DNA of 64,000 nucleotides from Aliamphritea hakodatensis (GCF_024347195.1 NZ_AP025281.1:4712001-4776000); one strand, 5' to 3'; positions 34,608-45,397 are shown, counted from the stretch's first letter. Numbers and translations are program-made. Notes: generated by a model from the letters alone, not told the origin.

Positions 34608-36051
34608 CTACCCGCTGCTTGATTTCATCGGTCATCACGATTGGCTCGCCCCATTCACGGTCAGTTTCACCTTCCCACTTATTGGTTGCATCCATGCCCA
34701 TTTTGGAGCCCAGCCCTGATACCGGTGAGGCAAAATCAAGATAATCAATCGGCGTGTTATCGATCATCACCGTATCCCGCTGCGGGTCCATACGGGTAGT
34801 AATTGCCCAGATAACATCGTTCCAGTCCCGGGCATTCACATCATCATCACAGACAATGACAAATTTGGTGTACATGAACTGGCGCAGGAATGACCAGACA
34901 CCCAGCATAATCCGCTTGGCATGACCCGGATACTGCTTCTTTATCGTGACGACCGCCATGCGATAGGAACAGCCTTCCGGCGGCAGATAGAAGTCCACTA
35001 TTTCAGGGAACTGTTTCTGCAGAATCGGCACGAACACCTCATTCAGCGCCACGCCCAGAATAGCCGGCTCATCCGGCGGACGGCCGGTATAGGTGCTGTG
35101 ATAAATCGGGTCCTTACGGTGGGTAATACGCTCAACCGTAAAGACCGGGAAACTGTCTACTTCGTTGTAATAACCGGTGTGGTCGCCAAACGGACCTTCA
35201 TCAGCCATTTCATCCGGATAGATAAACCCTTCAAGAATAAATTCTGCACTGGCCGGCACCTGAAGATCGCTGCCAATACACTCGGTTACTTCAGTCTTAC
35301 CGCCACGCAGCAGACCGGCAAAGGCATATTCTGACAATGAGTCCGGTACCGGGGTAACCGCCCCCAGAATGGTTGCAGGGTCAGCCCCCAACGCAACCGC
35401 GACCGGGAAAGGCTCGCCCGGATGAGCTTTCTGCCATTCGCGGAAATCCAGTGCACCGCCACGGTGGGCCAGCCAACGCATGATCAGTTTATTTTTACCA
35501 ATCAGTTGCTGACGGTAGATACCAAGGTTCTGACGGGGCTTTTCCGGGCCGCGGGTAATCACCAGTGGCCAGGTAACCAGCGGTCCGGCATCACCCGGCC
35601 AGCAGGTCTGAATCGGCAACGTATACAGGTCGACATCGTCCCCTTCGATCACATGAGCCTGACAATCGGCCTTGCGGACAACTTTAGGCCCCATATTCAG
35701 CACCTGCTTATACACAGGCAGCTTATCCCAGGCGTCTCTCATCCCTTTCGGCGGCTCAGGTTCTTTAAGCATCGCGAGTAACTTGCCCACTTCTCTCAGG
35801 CTTGCCACATCTTCTTCACCCATGCCCATGGCTACCCGCTTCGGCGTGCCAAAGAGGTTGGCCAGCACCGGATAGTCATATCCTTTAGGGTTTTCAAATA
35901 ACAGTGCCGGGCCGCCCGCTCTGAGGGTACGGTCGCAAATTTCAGTCATTTCCAGATGAGGATCTACCTCCATCCGGATTCGCTTTAATTCACCCTGGTC
36001 TTCCAGAGTACGGATAAAGTCCCGCAGATCTTTATATTTAAGATTACTCAT
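34570..36051 (-). CDS. ubiD: 4-hydroxy-3-polyprenylbenzoate decarboxylase
   Basis: Prenylated-FMN-dependent decarboxylase of ubiquinone synthesis. 493 residues beginning MSNLKYKDLRDFI, with NLGIYRQQLIGKNKL and the catalytic-loop region GFIYPDEMADEGPFGDHTGYY. ATG 36051 gives the family length; the upstream 10 residues are not conserved. The cofactor enzyme ubiX is not in this window. It lies downstream of the rho terminator, so its promoter should be in 36052-36095. Confidence 0.95.
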   Translation of the reverse strand: MSNLKYKDLRDFIRTLEDQGELKRIRMEVDPHLEMTEICDRTLRAGGPALLFENPKGYDYPVLANLFGTPKRVAMGMGEEDVASLREVGKLLAMLKEPEPPKGMRDAWDKLPVYKQVLNMGPKVVRKADCQAHVIEGDDVDLYTLPIQTCWPGDAGPLVTWPLVITRGPEKPRQNLGIYRQQLIGKNKLIMRWLAHRGGALDFREWQKAHPGEPFPVAVALGADPATILGAVTPVPDSLSEYAFAGLLRGGKTEVTECIGSDLQVPASAEFILEGFIYPDEMADEGPFGDHTGYYNEVDSFPVFTVERITHRKDPIYHSTYTGRPPDEPAILGVALNEVFVPILQKQFPEIVDFYLPPEGCSYRMAVVTIKKQYPGHAKRIMLGVWSFLRQFMYTKFVIVCDDDVNARDWNDVIWAITTRMDPQRDTVMIDNTPIDYLDFASPVSGLGSKMGMDATNKWEGETDREWGEPIVMTDEIKQRVDDIWQALDIFGE

Positions 36052-36095
36052 AACGGCCCGGCAATCAGGTTGTAATAACAAAGATTTAGCAACAA

Positions 36096-36124
36096 AAAAG
36101 GGTAAGCCATAAGCTTACCCTTTT
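36096..36124 (-). terminator. Terminator of rho
   Basis: Twelve-pair stem (36096-36107 with 36113-36124), five-base loop, T-run on the minus strand. Confidence 0.9.
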
Positions 36125-36140
36125 GTGTTCAGAATGTTGA

Positions 36141-37400
<1,260 letters not shown>

Positions 37401-37534
37401 AATGTAAGAGTTGCAGGACGTAGCCACGTTGAGAAAGAACGTTGGAGAAATCGTTCAGACTAGATTGAATTGATAATGTGAAACCGGAATCAGACAATAA
37501 TCCCGATCATTGGAAGTCATAACTATAATCGCTT

Positions 37535-37605
37535 GTTTACGGTTAGTCCAGCATTCAGCGCGCAATCTTTATACAGCCCGAATGAAACCAAAACTAACCG
37601 TAAAC
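37535..37605. promoter_or_regulatory. 13-bp inverted repeat enclosing a rho promoter candidate
   Basis: GTTTACGGTTAGT (37535-37547) is the exact complement of 37593-37605. On the minus strand the loop holds -10 TATAAA (37568-37573), 18 bp from a -35-like TTAGTT (37592-37597) inside the arm. Transcription from there would give a ~160-nt rho leader. The arms may be an operator, or a long stem ending trxA mRNA. Confidence 0.5.
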
Positions 37606-37621
37606 CAGAGAAAACCGGCGC

Positions 37622-37945
37622 TTACAGGCTGGTTTCGATGAAGCCGGCCAGCTGGGATTTAGAGAGCGCACCCACCTTGGTCGCTTCAACATTGCCATCT
37701 TTAAAGATCATCAGTGTAGGGATGCCGCGGATACCGAATTTAGGCGGCGTTTCACTGTTCTCATCAATGTTCAGCTTGCAGACTTTCAGCTTACCTTCGT
37801 ATTCTTTTGCAATCTCTTCCAGAACTGGCGCGATCATTTTGCATGGTCCGCACCACTCAGCCCAATAATCCACCAGTACAGGCGCTTCAGACTTGAGAAC
37901 ATCCTCTTCAAAGGATGCGTCGGTTACATTGATAATATCACTCAT
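37622..37945 (-). CDS. trxA: Thioredoxin 1
   Basis: Disulphide reductase of 107 residues with the active site WCGPC (31-35), the buried Asp (D26, LVDYWAE) and cis-Pro in GIRGIPTLMIF. The arrangement rho-trxA-ppx is typical of gammaproteobacteria. It is divergent from ppx over a 227-bp gap with no reading frame. Confidence 0.97.
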   Translation of the reverse strand: MSDIINVTDASFEEDVLKSEAPVLVDYWAEWCGPCKMIAPVLEEIAKEYEGKLKVCKLNIDENSETPPKFGIRGIPTLMIFKDGNVEATKVGALSKSQLAGFIETSL

Positions 37946-38172
37946 AAAAAAGCCTCACAGGGAGATTCTTGTCAATAATGGCCCCGATAATACCACTCAA
38001 AACAAACAAATGTGAATACTCAGCTTTACAGCAGCCGGTTACCGGCAAAAACAACTGATCTCAGACAGCCATCAGAAGATTAAAACAGCCTGCATCAAGC
38101 CTAAATTCTCACATACAAATGAGTTTTTGATAAACTGACATACAACAAAACAGCTATTGGACAATCCCCGAT

Positions 38173-39687
38173 ATGCCGCAGGATAACGCTTTAGTGGCCA
38201 GCCAGGACACCTTAATGGCCGCCATTGACCTTGGATCAAACAGCTTTCATATCGTTATAGCAAAGCTTGATCAGGACGAATTACACCCGATTGATGTTTT
38301 ATCTGAAAAAGTACAGTTAGCCGCCGGACTGGATGACAACAACGTGCTCAGTGACGCTGCTCAGCAACGGGGGCTGGAATGCCTGCAACGCTTTGCAGAA
38401 CGGATAAAGGGGCTGCCATCAGGGGCGGTCAGTGCCGTTGCTACAAATGCGTTGCGCGAGGCAGTTAACAGCCAGGATTTCATTGTTAAGGCTGAATCTG
38501 TACTGGGACGCCCGATTGAAGTCATTGCCGGCATTGAAGAAGCACGGCTGATTCATCTCGGCGTCGAACACACGCTGGCAGCGGAATCCGGTTCCCGCCT
38601 GATTATTGATATCGGCGGCGGAAGCACGGAATTTATCATTGGTGAACGCTTCGAACCACTGGAACTGGAAAGCCTGGAAATGGGCTGCGTCAGTTTCAGT
38701 AAACGCTACTTTAAAGACGGCATCATCAGTGAAAAAAATTTCCAACTGGCTGTTTTCGGCGCATTACGCGAGCTGTTAGCCATTAAACGGCGCTATAAGC
38801 GTCAGGGCTGGCAACACTGTGTGGGCTCTTCCGGCACCGTTAAAGCTATCTGGCAGGCCTGCCTTGAATCCGGCTATAGTGAAAATGCGATCACTGCAAA
38901 AGCACTGAAACGTTTACGGACACGGATACTTGAGTTCAGTCATAGCGATGAGCTTTGCATACCGGGTATCAAGGATCAGCGTAAAGCGGTGATTGCCGCA
39001 GGTGTTGCCATATTATCGGCCGCCTTTGAGTCGCTGGGCATTAAGGAAATGCATTATTCAGCCGGCGCATTAAGGGAAGGCCTGTTGTATGACATGACCG
39101 GCAGGCTGCATCATGAGGATGTCCGTGAGCGCAGTATCAATGCCCTGATGAACCGCTACCATGTTGATAAGGAACACGCCCTGCGGGTCGAGCAGACAGC
39201 GCTGATTGCACTGACCCAGGTGCGTAAGGACTGGCAGCTACAGGATACGGAATACCAGAACATGCTGAGCTGGGCCGCACGCAGCTATGAAACAGGCCTG
39301 ACGATTGCCCACAGCCAGTACCACAAGCACAGTGCCTACCTGGTACTTAATTCAGATTTACCGGGCTTCAGTCAGCAGGAGCAACTACAACTTGCAACAC
39401 TTATCAGAAACCATCGTCGTAAATATAACGACGCTGAATTCGCCCTGCTGCCAAAACGTGAGGTATCTGCCACACGAAAACTGTGCGTGCTGTTACGCAT
39501 AGCAATACTGCTTCACCGTAGCCGGAGTAAAGAGCGCCTGCCTGCCTTCACAATCACGGTAGCTGAAAACAGCGTATCGCTGCACTTTCCGGATAACTGG
39601 CTAAGCTACCACCCTCTGACCCGGGCAGATCTGGAGCATGAGGCGGACTATCTTTCCAATAACGGATTTAAGTTAAGCATCAGCTAA
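38173..39687 (+). CDS. ppx: Exopolyphosphatase
   Basis: Releases phosphate from the ends of polyphosphate; related enzymes also hydrolyse pppGpp. 504 residues of the ASKHA fold: phosphate loop 1 MAAIDLGSNSFHIVIA, loop 2 IDIGGGSTEFII, VGSSGTVKAI, and a C-terminal HD-like helical domain (~320-504) with HSQYHKHSAYLV. The polyphosphate kinase gene ppk is not in the window. Confidence 0.93.
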   Translation: MPQDNALVASQDTLMAAIDLGSNSFHIVIAKLDQDELHPIDVLSEKVQLAAGLDDNNVLSDAAQQRGLECLQRFAERIKGLPSGAVSAVATNALREAVNSQDFIVKAESVLGRPIEVIAGIEEARLIHLGVEHTLAAESGSRLIIDIGGGSTEFIIGERFEPLELESLEMGCVSFSKRYFKDGIISEKNFQLAVFGALRELLAIKRRYKRQGWQHCVGSSGTVKAIWQACLESGYSENAITAKALKRLRTRILEFSHSDELCIPGIKDQRKAVIAAGVAILSAAFESLGIKEMHYSAGALREGLLYDMTGRLHHEDVRERSINALMNRYHVDKEHALRVEQTALIALTQVRKDWQLQDTEYQNMLSWAARSYETGLTIAHSQYHKHSAYLVLNSDLPGFSQQEQLQLATLIRNHRRKYNDAEFALLPKREVSATRKLCVLLRIAILLHRSRSKERLPAFTITVAENSVSLHFPDNWLSYHPLTRADLEHEADYLSNNGFKLSIS

Positions 39688-39846
39688 CCCTGTTTGTAGC
39701 ACATAAAACCACATAGAAAGTAATGGCTTTTTTTGCTTCAGATCAGTTAATCATCACTAATACCACGCCAGCCCGATCATTTCGTAGATGAAAGTGACAA
39801 AAGAAATTAGCCTTAATTTTGTGACATATTTATCTGAGAATGCCCA

Positions 39847-40212
39847 ATGGAAAAGACCAGCGATCTGATCTGGCAGGACACACAACATCAGGAACTGTTC
39901 CGTCTGATTGATAAGATTAAAGAAGACGGCGTAGAAGCTGATATATTCGTCCGCCTTTACGACTATGCAGAACACCACTTCAGTCTTGAAGAAGCCTATA
40001 TGAGAGAGTCGGGGTACCCTGACATCGAATCACACATTGCTGCACATAATAAATTCCGCCAGGAATTAACAAACATGGTCACACAGCACCATGACTATGA
40101 CGAAGTTCTGAGAGAATCACTGGCCACATTTCTCAGCGAATGGCTAAAACGACACATATGGGGCGTTGATAAGCAGTTCGAGGCTTATATCCTCAGCTCT
40201 GATATCAAATAA
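39847..40212 (+). CDS. Bacteriohemerythrin
   Basis: A 121-residue four-helix protein with the di-iron ligand set H14 (DTQHQELF), H44 and E48 (HHFSLEEAYM), H63 and H67 (HIAAHNKF), and H103 and D108 (RHIWGVD). Hemerythrins bind O2 reversibly for storage, delivery or sensing. It stands alone with no fused signalling domain. Terminator directly after. Confidence 0.92.
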   Translation: MEKTSDLIWQDTQHQELFRLIDKIKEDGVEADIFVRLYDYAEHHFSLEEAYMRESGYPDIESHIAAHNKFRQELTNMVTQHHDYDEVLRESLATFLSEWLKRHIWGVDKQFEAYILSSDIK

Positions 40213-40227
40213 CAATCTTGCGAACAT

Positions 40228-40266
40228 AAAAAAGCCCGGTACCTGTGAAGGTACCGGGCTTTTTTT
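40228..40266. terminator. Shared terminator between bacteriohemerythrin and rplQ
   Basis: Sixteen-pair stem (40228-40243 with 40250-40265) with six-base loop; T-runs on both strands serve the convergent hemerythrin gene and the alpha operon. Confidence 0.93.
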
Positions 40267-40281
40267 GATCAGAAACGAAGA

Positions 40282-40677
40282 TTAATCTTCAGAATCTTCA
40301 ACCACAACAGCTGCATCAGCTGGACGGTCAACCAGTTCAACTAACGCCATAGGCGCGTTGTCACCAGCACGGAAACCGCATTTCAGAATGCGAATGTAAC
40401 CGCCTGGACGAGCCTCATAGCGAGGACCCAGTTCGTTGAACAGTTTACCAACAGCTTCTTTGCTGCGGGTACGGGCAAAAGCCAGACGACGGTTAGCAAC
40501 CGTGTCGTTCTTTGCCAGAGTGATCAGAGGCTCAGCAACGCGGCGCAGCTCTTTAGCTTTAGGCAGCGTAGTCTTGATGAGCTCATGTTCGAACAAGGAC
40601 ACAGCCATGTTCTTGAACATTGCTTTGCGGTGTGCACTTGTACGATTTAAGTGACGACCTGATTTACGATGACGCAT
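40282..40677 (-). CDS. rplQ: 50S ribosomal protein L17
   Basis: Large-subunit protein near the exit tunnel. 131 residues starting MRHRKSGRHLNRTSAHRKAM, with GYIRILKCGFRAGDNAPMAL. The acidic tail DAAVVVEDSED is slightly longer than in E. coli. Last gene of the alpha operon, 40 bp after rpoA. Confidence 0.97.
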   Translation of the reverse strand: MRHRKSGRHLNRTSAHRKAMFKNMAVSLFEHELIKTTLPKAKELRRVAEPLITLAKNDTVANRRLAFARTRSKEAVGKLFNELGPRYEARPGGYIRILKCGFRAGDNAPMALVELVDRPADAAVVVEDSED

Positions 40678-40717
40678 GTTTAATTCCTTGCCAAACTATT
40701 AAGGTTTGAAAACGCGA

Positions 40718-41722
40718 TTACGAAGCGACTTTATCGTCGTTACGAATGCTTGCCGGCGGCCAGTTTTCCAGACGCATGCCCAGAGACAGACCCTTAGATG
40801 CCAGAACATCTTTAATTTCCGTCAGCGATTTCTTACCTAAGTTCGGAGTCTTAAGCAGTTCTACTTCGGTACGCTGAATCAGATCACCGATGTAGTAGAT
40901 CTGTTCTGCCTTCAGACAGTTGGCGGAACGTACAGTCAGCTCCAGATCATCAACCGGACGCAACAGGATCGGATCGATCTCTGGCTCTTCCGGCTCATCT
41001 TTAACCTGATCCTTACCACCTTCCAGATCAACAAACACAGCCAGTTGCTGCTGCAAAATAGTTGCAGCACGACGGATGCATTCTTCCGGATCGATAGTAC
41101 CGTTGGATTCGATATCAATTACCAACTTGTCCAAGTCAGTGCGCTGTTCTACACGTGCACTTTCAACAACATACGACACCAGACGAACTGGGCTGTATGT
41201 TGCATCAAGCTGCAGACGGCCGATTGTGCGGGACTCATCTTCGTCAGAAATACGGGCATCAGCCGGTACATAACCGCGACCACGGGCAACACGCAACTGC
41301 ATGTTCAGGCTTGCGCCTTCGCTCAGGTGAGCGATAACGTGGTCAGGGTTAGCGATTTCGGCATCCTGGTTCAGCTGAATATCAGCTGCAGTGACAGGGC
41401 CTGCTTCGCTCTTAGAAAGAGTCAGTGTCGCTTCATCGCCGTTATGCAGAGCAATTGCAACACCTTTAAGGTTCAACAGGATTTCGATAACGTCTTCCTG
41501 AACACCTTCAAGAGTGCTGTACTCATGCAGTACACCGTCGATTTCTACTTCCTTAATTGCACAACCTGGCATAGAAGAAAGTAGAATACGACGTAACGCA
41601 TTGCCTAGCGTATGGCCAAAACCGCGCTCAAGTGGCTCCAGAGTAACTTTTGCACGAGTCGAGCTAATTTCCTGAACGTCGATGTGACGTGGGCTTAGAA
41701 ACTCGTTTACTGAACGCTGCAT
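40718..41722 (-). CDS. rpoA: RNA polymerase alpha subunit
   Basis: Assembly platform and activator target of RNA polymerase. 334 residues: N-terminal dimerisation domain (GFGHTLGNALRRILLSSMPG), acidic linker (KDQVKDEPEEPEIDPILL) and a C-terminal domain (~250-334, LTVRSANCLKAEQIYYIGDL) that binds UP elements and activators. Alpha-operon position between rpsD and rplQ. Confidence 0.98.
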   Translation of the reverse strand: MQRSVNEFLSPRHIDVQEISSTRAKVTLEPLERGFGHTLGNALRRILLSSMPGCAIKEVEIDGVLHEYSTLEGVQEDVIEILLNLKGVAIALHNGDEATLTLSKSEAGPVTAADIQLNQDAEIANPDHVIAHLSEGASLNMQLRVARGRGYVPADARISDEDESRTIGRLQLDATYSPVRLVSYVVESARVEQRTDLDKLVIDIESNGTIDPEECIRRAATILQQQLAVFVDLEGGKDQVKDEPEEPEIDPILLRPVDDLELTVRSANCLKAEQIYYIGDLIQRTEVELLKTPNLGKKSLTEIKDVLASKGLSLGMRLENWPPASIRNDDKVAS

Positions 41723-41748
41723 AGTTCCACCAATTATGAAGTCAATGA

Positions 41749-42369
41749 TTACTTAGAATACAATTCGACAATCAGCTGCTCGTTGATTTCGGCAGACAGA
41801 TCGCTACGCTCAGGCAGGGACTTGAAAGTACCTTCCATTTTGCCAGCATCCACTTCTACCCATTCAACAGCGGCGCGCTGAGAAGCCAGATCCAGAGCGC
41901 TTTTAATACGCAGCTGGTTCTTAGACTTTTCACGAACGGCAACAACATCACCCGCAGAAACCTGGAATGAAGGAATGTTAACGCTCTGACCGTTGACTGT
42001 AATCTGACGATGAGAAACTACCTGACGTGCTTCAGCACGGGTAGAACCAAAGCCCATACGATAGACAACATTGTCTAAACGCCCTTCCAGCAGTTGCAGC
42101 AAGTTAGTACCAGTCGCGCCATTGCGACGGGCAGCTTCCTTGTAGTAGCTGCGGAATTGCTTTTCAAGTACGCCGTAAGTACGACGAACTTTTTGTTTTT
42201 CACGAAGCTGTAAACCGTAATCGGACAGACGACCACGACGAGCGCCGTGTACGCCTGGCACGTTTTCAGCTTTACACTTGCTGTCCAGTGCACGTACACC
42301 GCTCTTCAAGAACAGGTCGGTACCTTCACGGCGAGACAGCTTACATTTTGGTCCTATATAACGAGCCAT
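41749..42369 (-). CDS. rpsD: 30S ribosomal protein S4
   Basis: Primary 16S rRNA binder and, in E. coli, translational repressor of the alpha operon. 206 residues, MARYIGPKCKLSRREGTDL start, with the S4 RNA-binding domain near VVSHRQITVNGQSVNIPS. Only one N-terminal Cys motif half is kept, so this is the zinc-free form. Confidence 0.97.
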   Translation of the reverse strand: MARYIGPKCKLSRREGTDLFLKSGVRALDSKCKAENVPGVHGARRGRLSDYGLQLREKQKVRRTYGVLEKQFRSYYKEAARRNGATGTNLLQLLEGRLDNVVYRMGFGSTRAEARQVVSHRQITVNGQSVNIPSFQVSAGDVVAVREKSKNQLRIKSALDLASQRAAVEWVEVDAGKMEGTFKSLPERSDLSAEINEQLIVELYSK

Positions 42370-42386
42370 ATCTTACTGTCTCCGGA

Positions 42387-42776
42387 TTAAACGCGACGTT
42401 TCTTAGACGGACGACAACCATTGTGTGGAATCGGTGTCACGTCAGTGATGTTATTAACCTTGTAACCACAGCCGTTCAGTGCACGAACTGCAGATTCACG
42501 GCCAGGTCCAGGACCTTTAACAAAAACGTCTAAATTCTTTAGGCCATATTCTTGCGCTGCCACACCTGCACGTTCCGCAGCTACCTGAGCTGCAAACGGT
42601 GTGCTCTTACGAGAACCGCGGAAGCCGGAGCCGCCCGCAGTTGCCCAGCTCAGAGTATTACCCTGACGATCAGTAATAGTAATGATCGTATTGTTAAAAG
42701 AGGCGTGGATGTGCGCTAAGCCATCAACAACCTGCTTTTTAACCTTTTTACGTGTGCGAGTATTTGGCTTTGCCAT
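42387..42776 (-). CDS. rpsK: 30S ribosomal protein S11
   Basis: Platform protein at the E site. 129 residues, start MAKPNTRTRKKVKKQV, with GSRKSTPFAAQVAAE and the end DVTPIPHNGCRPSKKRRV. Spacing of 17 bp to rpsD. Confidence 0.97.
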   Translation of the reverse strand: MAKPNTRTRKKVKKQVVDGLAHIHASFNNTIITITDRQGNTLSWATAGGSGFRGSRKSTPFAAQVAAERAGVAAQEYGLKNLDVFVKGPGPGRESAVRALNGCGYKVNNITDVTPIPHNGCRPSKKRRV

Positions 42777-42801
42777 ATTGGAAATTCCTATCGCTTACCA
42801 C

Positions 42802-43158
42802 TTACTTGCGGATTGGCTTACGTGGGCCTTTACGGGTACGCGCGTTTGTCTTAGTGCGCTGACCACGTAGAGGCAGGCTGCGACGATGACGCAGACCACG
42901 AAAACAGCCCAGATCCATCAAGCGTTTGATGTTCATGGATACTTCACGACGAAGATCGCCTTCAACAGTTAACTTGGCGATTTCGCCACGTACGTTGTCT
43001 AGCTGGTCTTCTGAAAGCTCTGCAATTTTAGTGGATTCTTGAATACCACAAGCTGAACAGATGCTTTTCGCTGTAGTGCGGCCAATTCCGAAGATGTAAG
43101 TCAATGAAATTACCGCATGCTTATTGTCAGGAATATTGACGCCTGCTATACGGGCCAT
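42802..43158 (-). CDS. rpsM: 30S ribosomal protein S13
   Basis: Head protein forming bridges to the large subunit and touching P-site tRNA. 118 residues, start MARIAGVNIPDNKHAVISL, with YIFGIGRTTAKSIC and RRSLPLRGQRTKTNARTRKG. First gene of the alpha operon; its leader is described separately. Confidence 0.97.
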   Translation of the reverse strand: MARIAGVNIPDNKHAVISLTYIFGIGRTTAKSICSACGIQESTKIAELSEDQLDNVRGEIAKLTVEGDLRREVSMNIKRLMDLGCFRGLRHRRSLPLRGQRTKTNARTRKGPRKPIRK

Positions 43159-43296
43159 TCAATTTACTCCAACTTTATTAGCATGTTACCTGTCATATCA
43201 GACAAGCACTGCAAATTCTTCTATTAATGGAAGGCGCAGGATGTTACACCTTGATTAAAATTAAATCAAGCCCTTGCCTTCCACCCCAGACCAGGA
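43159..43296 (-). promoter_or_regulatory. Structured leader of the alpha operon
   Basis: 138 bases between rpmJ and rpsM hold nested complementary segments: GGAAGGC (43229-43235) with GCCTTCC (43276-43282), and inside it CTTGATT (43250-43256) with AATCAAG (43264-43270). E. coli S4 represses this operon through a pseudoknot in the same place, so this is a candidate S4 site; the primary sequence is not the E. coli one. Confidence 0.5.
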
Positions 43297-43413
43297 TTAA
43301 CCCTGGCGCTGCTTGTGTCGTGGTTCAACTTTGCAGATTACTCGCAAAGTTCCGTTACGACGTACGATCTTGCAGTTACGGCAGATTTTCTTTACAGATG
43401 CACGTACTTTCAT
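43297..43413 (-). CDS. rpmJ: 50S ribosomal protein L36
   Basis: A 38-residue zinc-ribbon protein, MKVRASVKKICRNCKIVRRN onward, ending KVEPRHKQRQG. Ligands C11, C14, C27 and H33 are intact, so this is the zinc-binding form. Located 21 bp after secY, its usual place. Confidence 0.96.
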   Translation of the reverse strand: MKVRASVKKICRNCKIVRRNGTLRVICKVEPRHKQRQG

Positions 43414-43434
43414 GATCAACTCCAGTAGCAGGGG

Positions 43435-44763
43435 CTAGCGCAGCAGGCCAGCACCACCGCCTTTAAGATTCGACTTCTTCATCAGAGATTCATACTGATG
43501 GGACATCAGATGTGACTGTACCTGTGCCATGAAATCCATGACAACGACAACCACGATCAGTAACGACGTACCACCGAAGTAGAAAGGTATATTCCACGCA
43601 ACAACCAAGAATTGAGGCATCAAGGAAACTGCAGTGATGTACAGGGCGCCGAACAGTGTCAGACGACCCAGCACACTATCAATATACCGAGCGGATTGCT
43701 CCCCTGGGCGAATACCCGGGATAAATGCACCAGACTTCTTCAGGTTATCAGCCACTTCTTTCGGATTGAAAACAATCGCGGTGTAGAAGTAGCAGAAGAA
43801 GATGATACAAACAGAAAACAGCAGAATGTATAACGGCTGGCCCGGACCCAACGCTAACGCAACACTCTGTAACCATTCCATGCCTTCAGTCTGGCCAAAC
43901 CACTGACCGATTGACGCAGGGAACAGCAAAATACTTGACGCAAAGATCGGCGGAATAACACCGGCCATATTGACCTTCAATGGCAGGTGGCTGGACTGAG
44001 CCGCATACATACGGCGTCCCTGCTGGCGCTTCGCATAGTTAATGGTAATGCGGCGCTGGCCACGTTCCATGAACACTACAAAGCCAACAGTCGCAACAGC
44101 CAGTGCTGCGATGCCCAACAGCGCCAGGATGTTTAAATCACCCTGACGTGCCGCTTCAAAGGACTGACCGATTGCACCTGGCAATCCGGCCACAATACCA
44201 GCAAAGATCAGGATAGAAATACCGTTACCGATACCTCTTTCTGTCACTTGCTCACCTAACCACATCAGGAACACCGCACCGGCAACCAGTGTCACGACTG
44301 CTACAAAGTAGAAAGACGGACCTGCGCTGAATGCAATACCCTGATTAGCCAGACCTACCGCCATACCAAACGACTGAATGGTAGCCAGAATAACGGTACC
44401 ATATCGCGTATATTGGTTGATCTTACGGCGACCAGCCTCACCTTCTTTCTTCAACTGCTCTAACGTCGGGCTTACGACCGTCATCAACTGCATGATGATG
44501 GACGCTGAAATGTACGGCATGATACCCAAAGCTAGGATACTCATACGTTCCAGTGCGCCACCGGAGAACATGTTAAACAGACTCAGGATAGTACCCTGAT
44601 TCTGATCGAATAGTGCTGCTAGGCGATCAGGATTGATACCAGGTACCGGAATATGTGCACCGATACGGTATACAACGATCGCAATCAAAACAAACAACAG
44701 GCGAGACTTAAGTTCGCCTAAGCCGTTTTGAACACCTGCTGGTACTGGTCCTTTCTTAGCCAT
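43435..44763 (-). CDS. secY: Preprotein translocase subunit SecY
   Basis: Channel subunit of the SecYEG translocon. 442 residues with ten membrane helices; PVPGINPDRLAALF and the plug region come early, NGISILIFAGIVAGLP lies in the middle, and the cytoplasmic loops carry basic residues (GQRRITINYAKRQQGRRMYA). ATG directly follows the rplO stop. Confidence 0.98.
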   Translation of the reverse strand: MAKKGPVPAGVQNGLGELKSRLLFVLIAIVVYRIGAHIPVPGINPDRLAALFDQNQGTILSLFNMFSGGALERMSILALGIMPYISASIIMQLMTVVSPTLEQLKKEGEAGRRKINQYTRYGTVILATIQSFGMAVGLANQGIAFSAGPSFYFVAVVTLVAGAVFLMWLGEQVTERGIGNGISILIFAGIVAGLPGAIGQSFEAARQGDLNILALLGIAALAVATVGFVVFMERGQRRITINYAKRQQGRRMYAAQSSHLPLKVNMAGVIPPIFASSILLFPASIGQWFGQTEGMEWLQSVALALGPGQPLYILLFSVCIIFFCYFYTAIVFNPKEVADNLKKSGAFIPGIRPGEQSARYIDSVLGRLTLFGALYITAVSLMPQFLVVAWNIPFYFGGTSLLIVVVVVMDFMAQVQSHLMSHQYESLMKKSNLKGGGAGLLR

Positions 44764-45198
44764 TTATTCCTCGACTTTTCCGCCAGCAGCTTCGATAGCA
44801 GCCTGAGCACCTTTAGTGACTTTCAGACCTTTAACGGTAACTGCTTTAGTGATTTCACCAGACAGGATCACGCGCGCACGCTTGATGCTTTCTTTGATGA
44901 TATCGGCTTTTTTCAACGCTTCCAGGTCGACCACTTCAACGCCAGCTTTAACCAGTTCATTCAAACGGATTTCAGCAACAAAAGGCGCCTGACGTGATGT
45001 AAAACCAAACTTAGGCAGACGACGCTGTAAAGGCATCTGACCGCCTTCAAAACCTGGCTTCACTGAACCGCCTGAGCGGGATTTCTGACCTTTGTGACCA
45101 CGGCCACCGGTTTTACCCAGGCCAGAGCCAATGCCGCGACCAACACGCTTAGGAGCGCTCTTGGAACCTTCGGCAGGACTTAGTGTATTAAGACGCAT
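44764..45198 (-). CDS. rplO: 50S ribosomal protein L15
   Basis: Late-assembly large-subunit protein. 144 residues, MRLNTLSPAEGSKSAPKRVG, then the Gly-rich extension GSGLGKTGGRGHKGQKSRSG and the globular C-terminus. Confidence 0.97.
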   Translation of the reverse strand: MRLNTLSPAEGSKSAPKRVGRGIGSGLGKTGGRGHKGQKSRSGGSVKPGFEGGQMPLQRRLPKFGFTSRQAPFVAEIRLNELVKAGVEVVDLEALKKADIIKESIKRARVILSGEITKAVTVKGLKVTKGAQAAIEAAGGKVEE

Positions 45199-45208
45199 AA
45201 CGGACTCC

Positions 45209-45391
45209 TTATTCGCCTTCTACACGAACCATGTAGTTTACTTTGTTGATCATGCCGCGAACGGAAGGAGTATCTTCCACTTCAACAGTATGACCGATAC
45301 GACGCAGACCCAGACCCTTTACGCACTCACGGTGCTTAGGCAGTTTACCGATGGGGCTGCGAACAAGTGTAACCTTGACTGTAGATGCCAT
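45209..45391 (-). CDS. rpmD: 50S ribosomal protein L30
   Basis: A 60-residue large-subunit protein with VTLVRSPIGKLPKHRECVKG and the end NKVNYMVRVEGE. Confidence 0.97.
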   Translation of the reverse strand: MASTVKVTLVRSPIGKLPKHRECVKGLGLRRIGHTVEVEDTPSVRGMINKVNYMVRVEGE

Positions 45392-45397
45392 CGTTTA

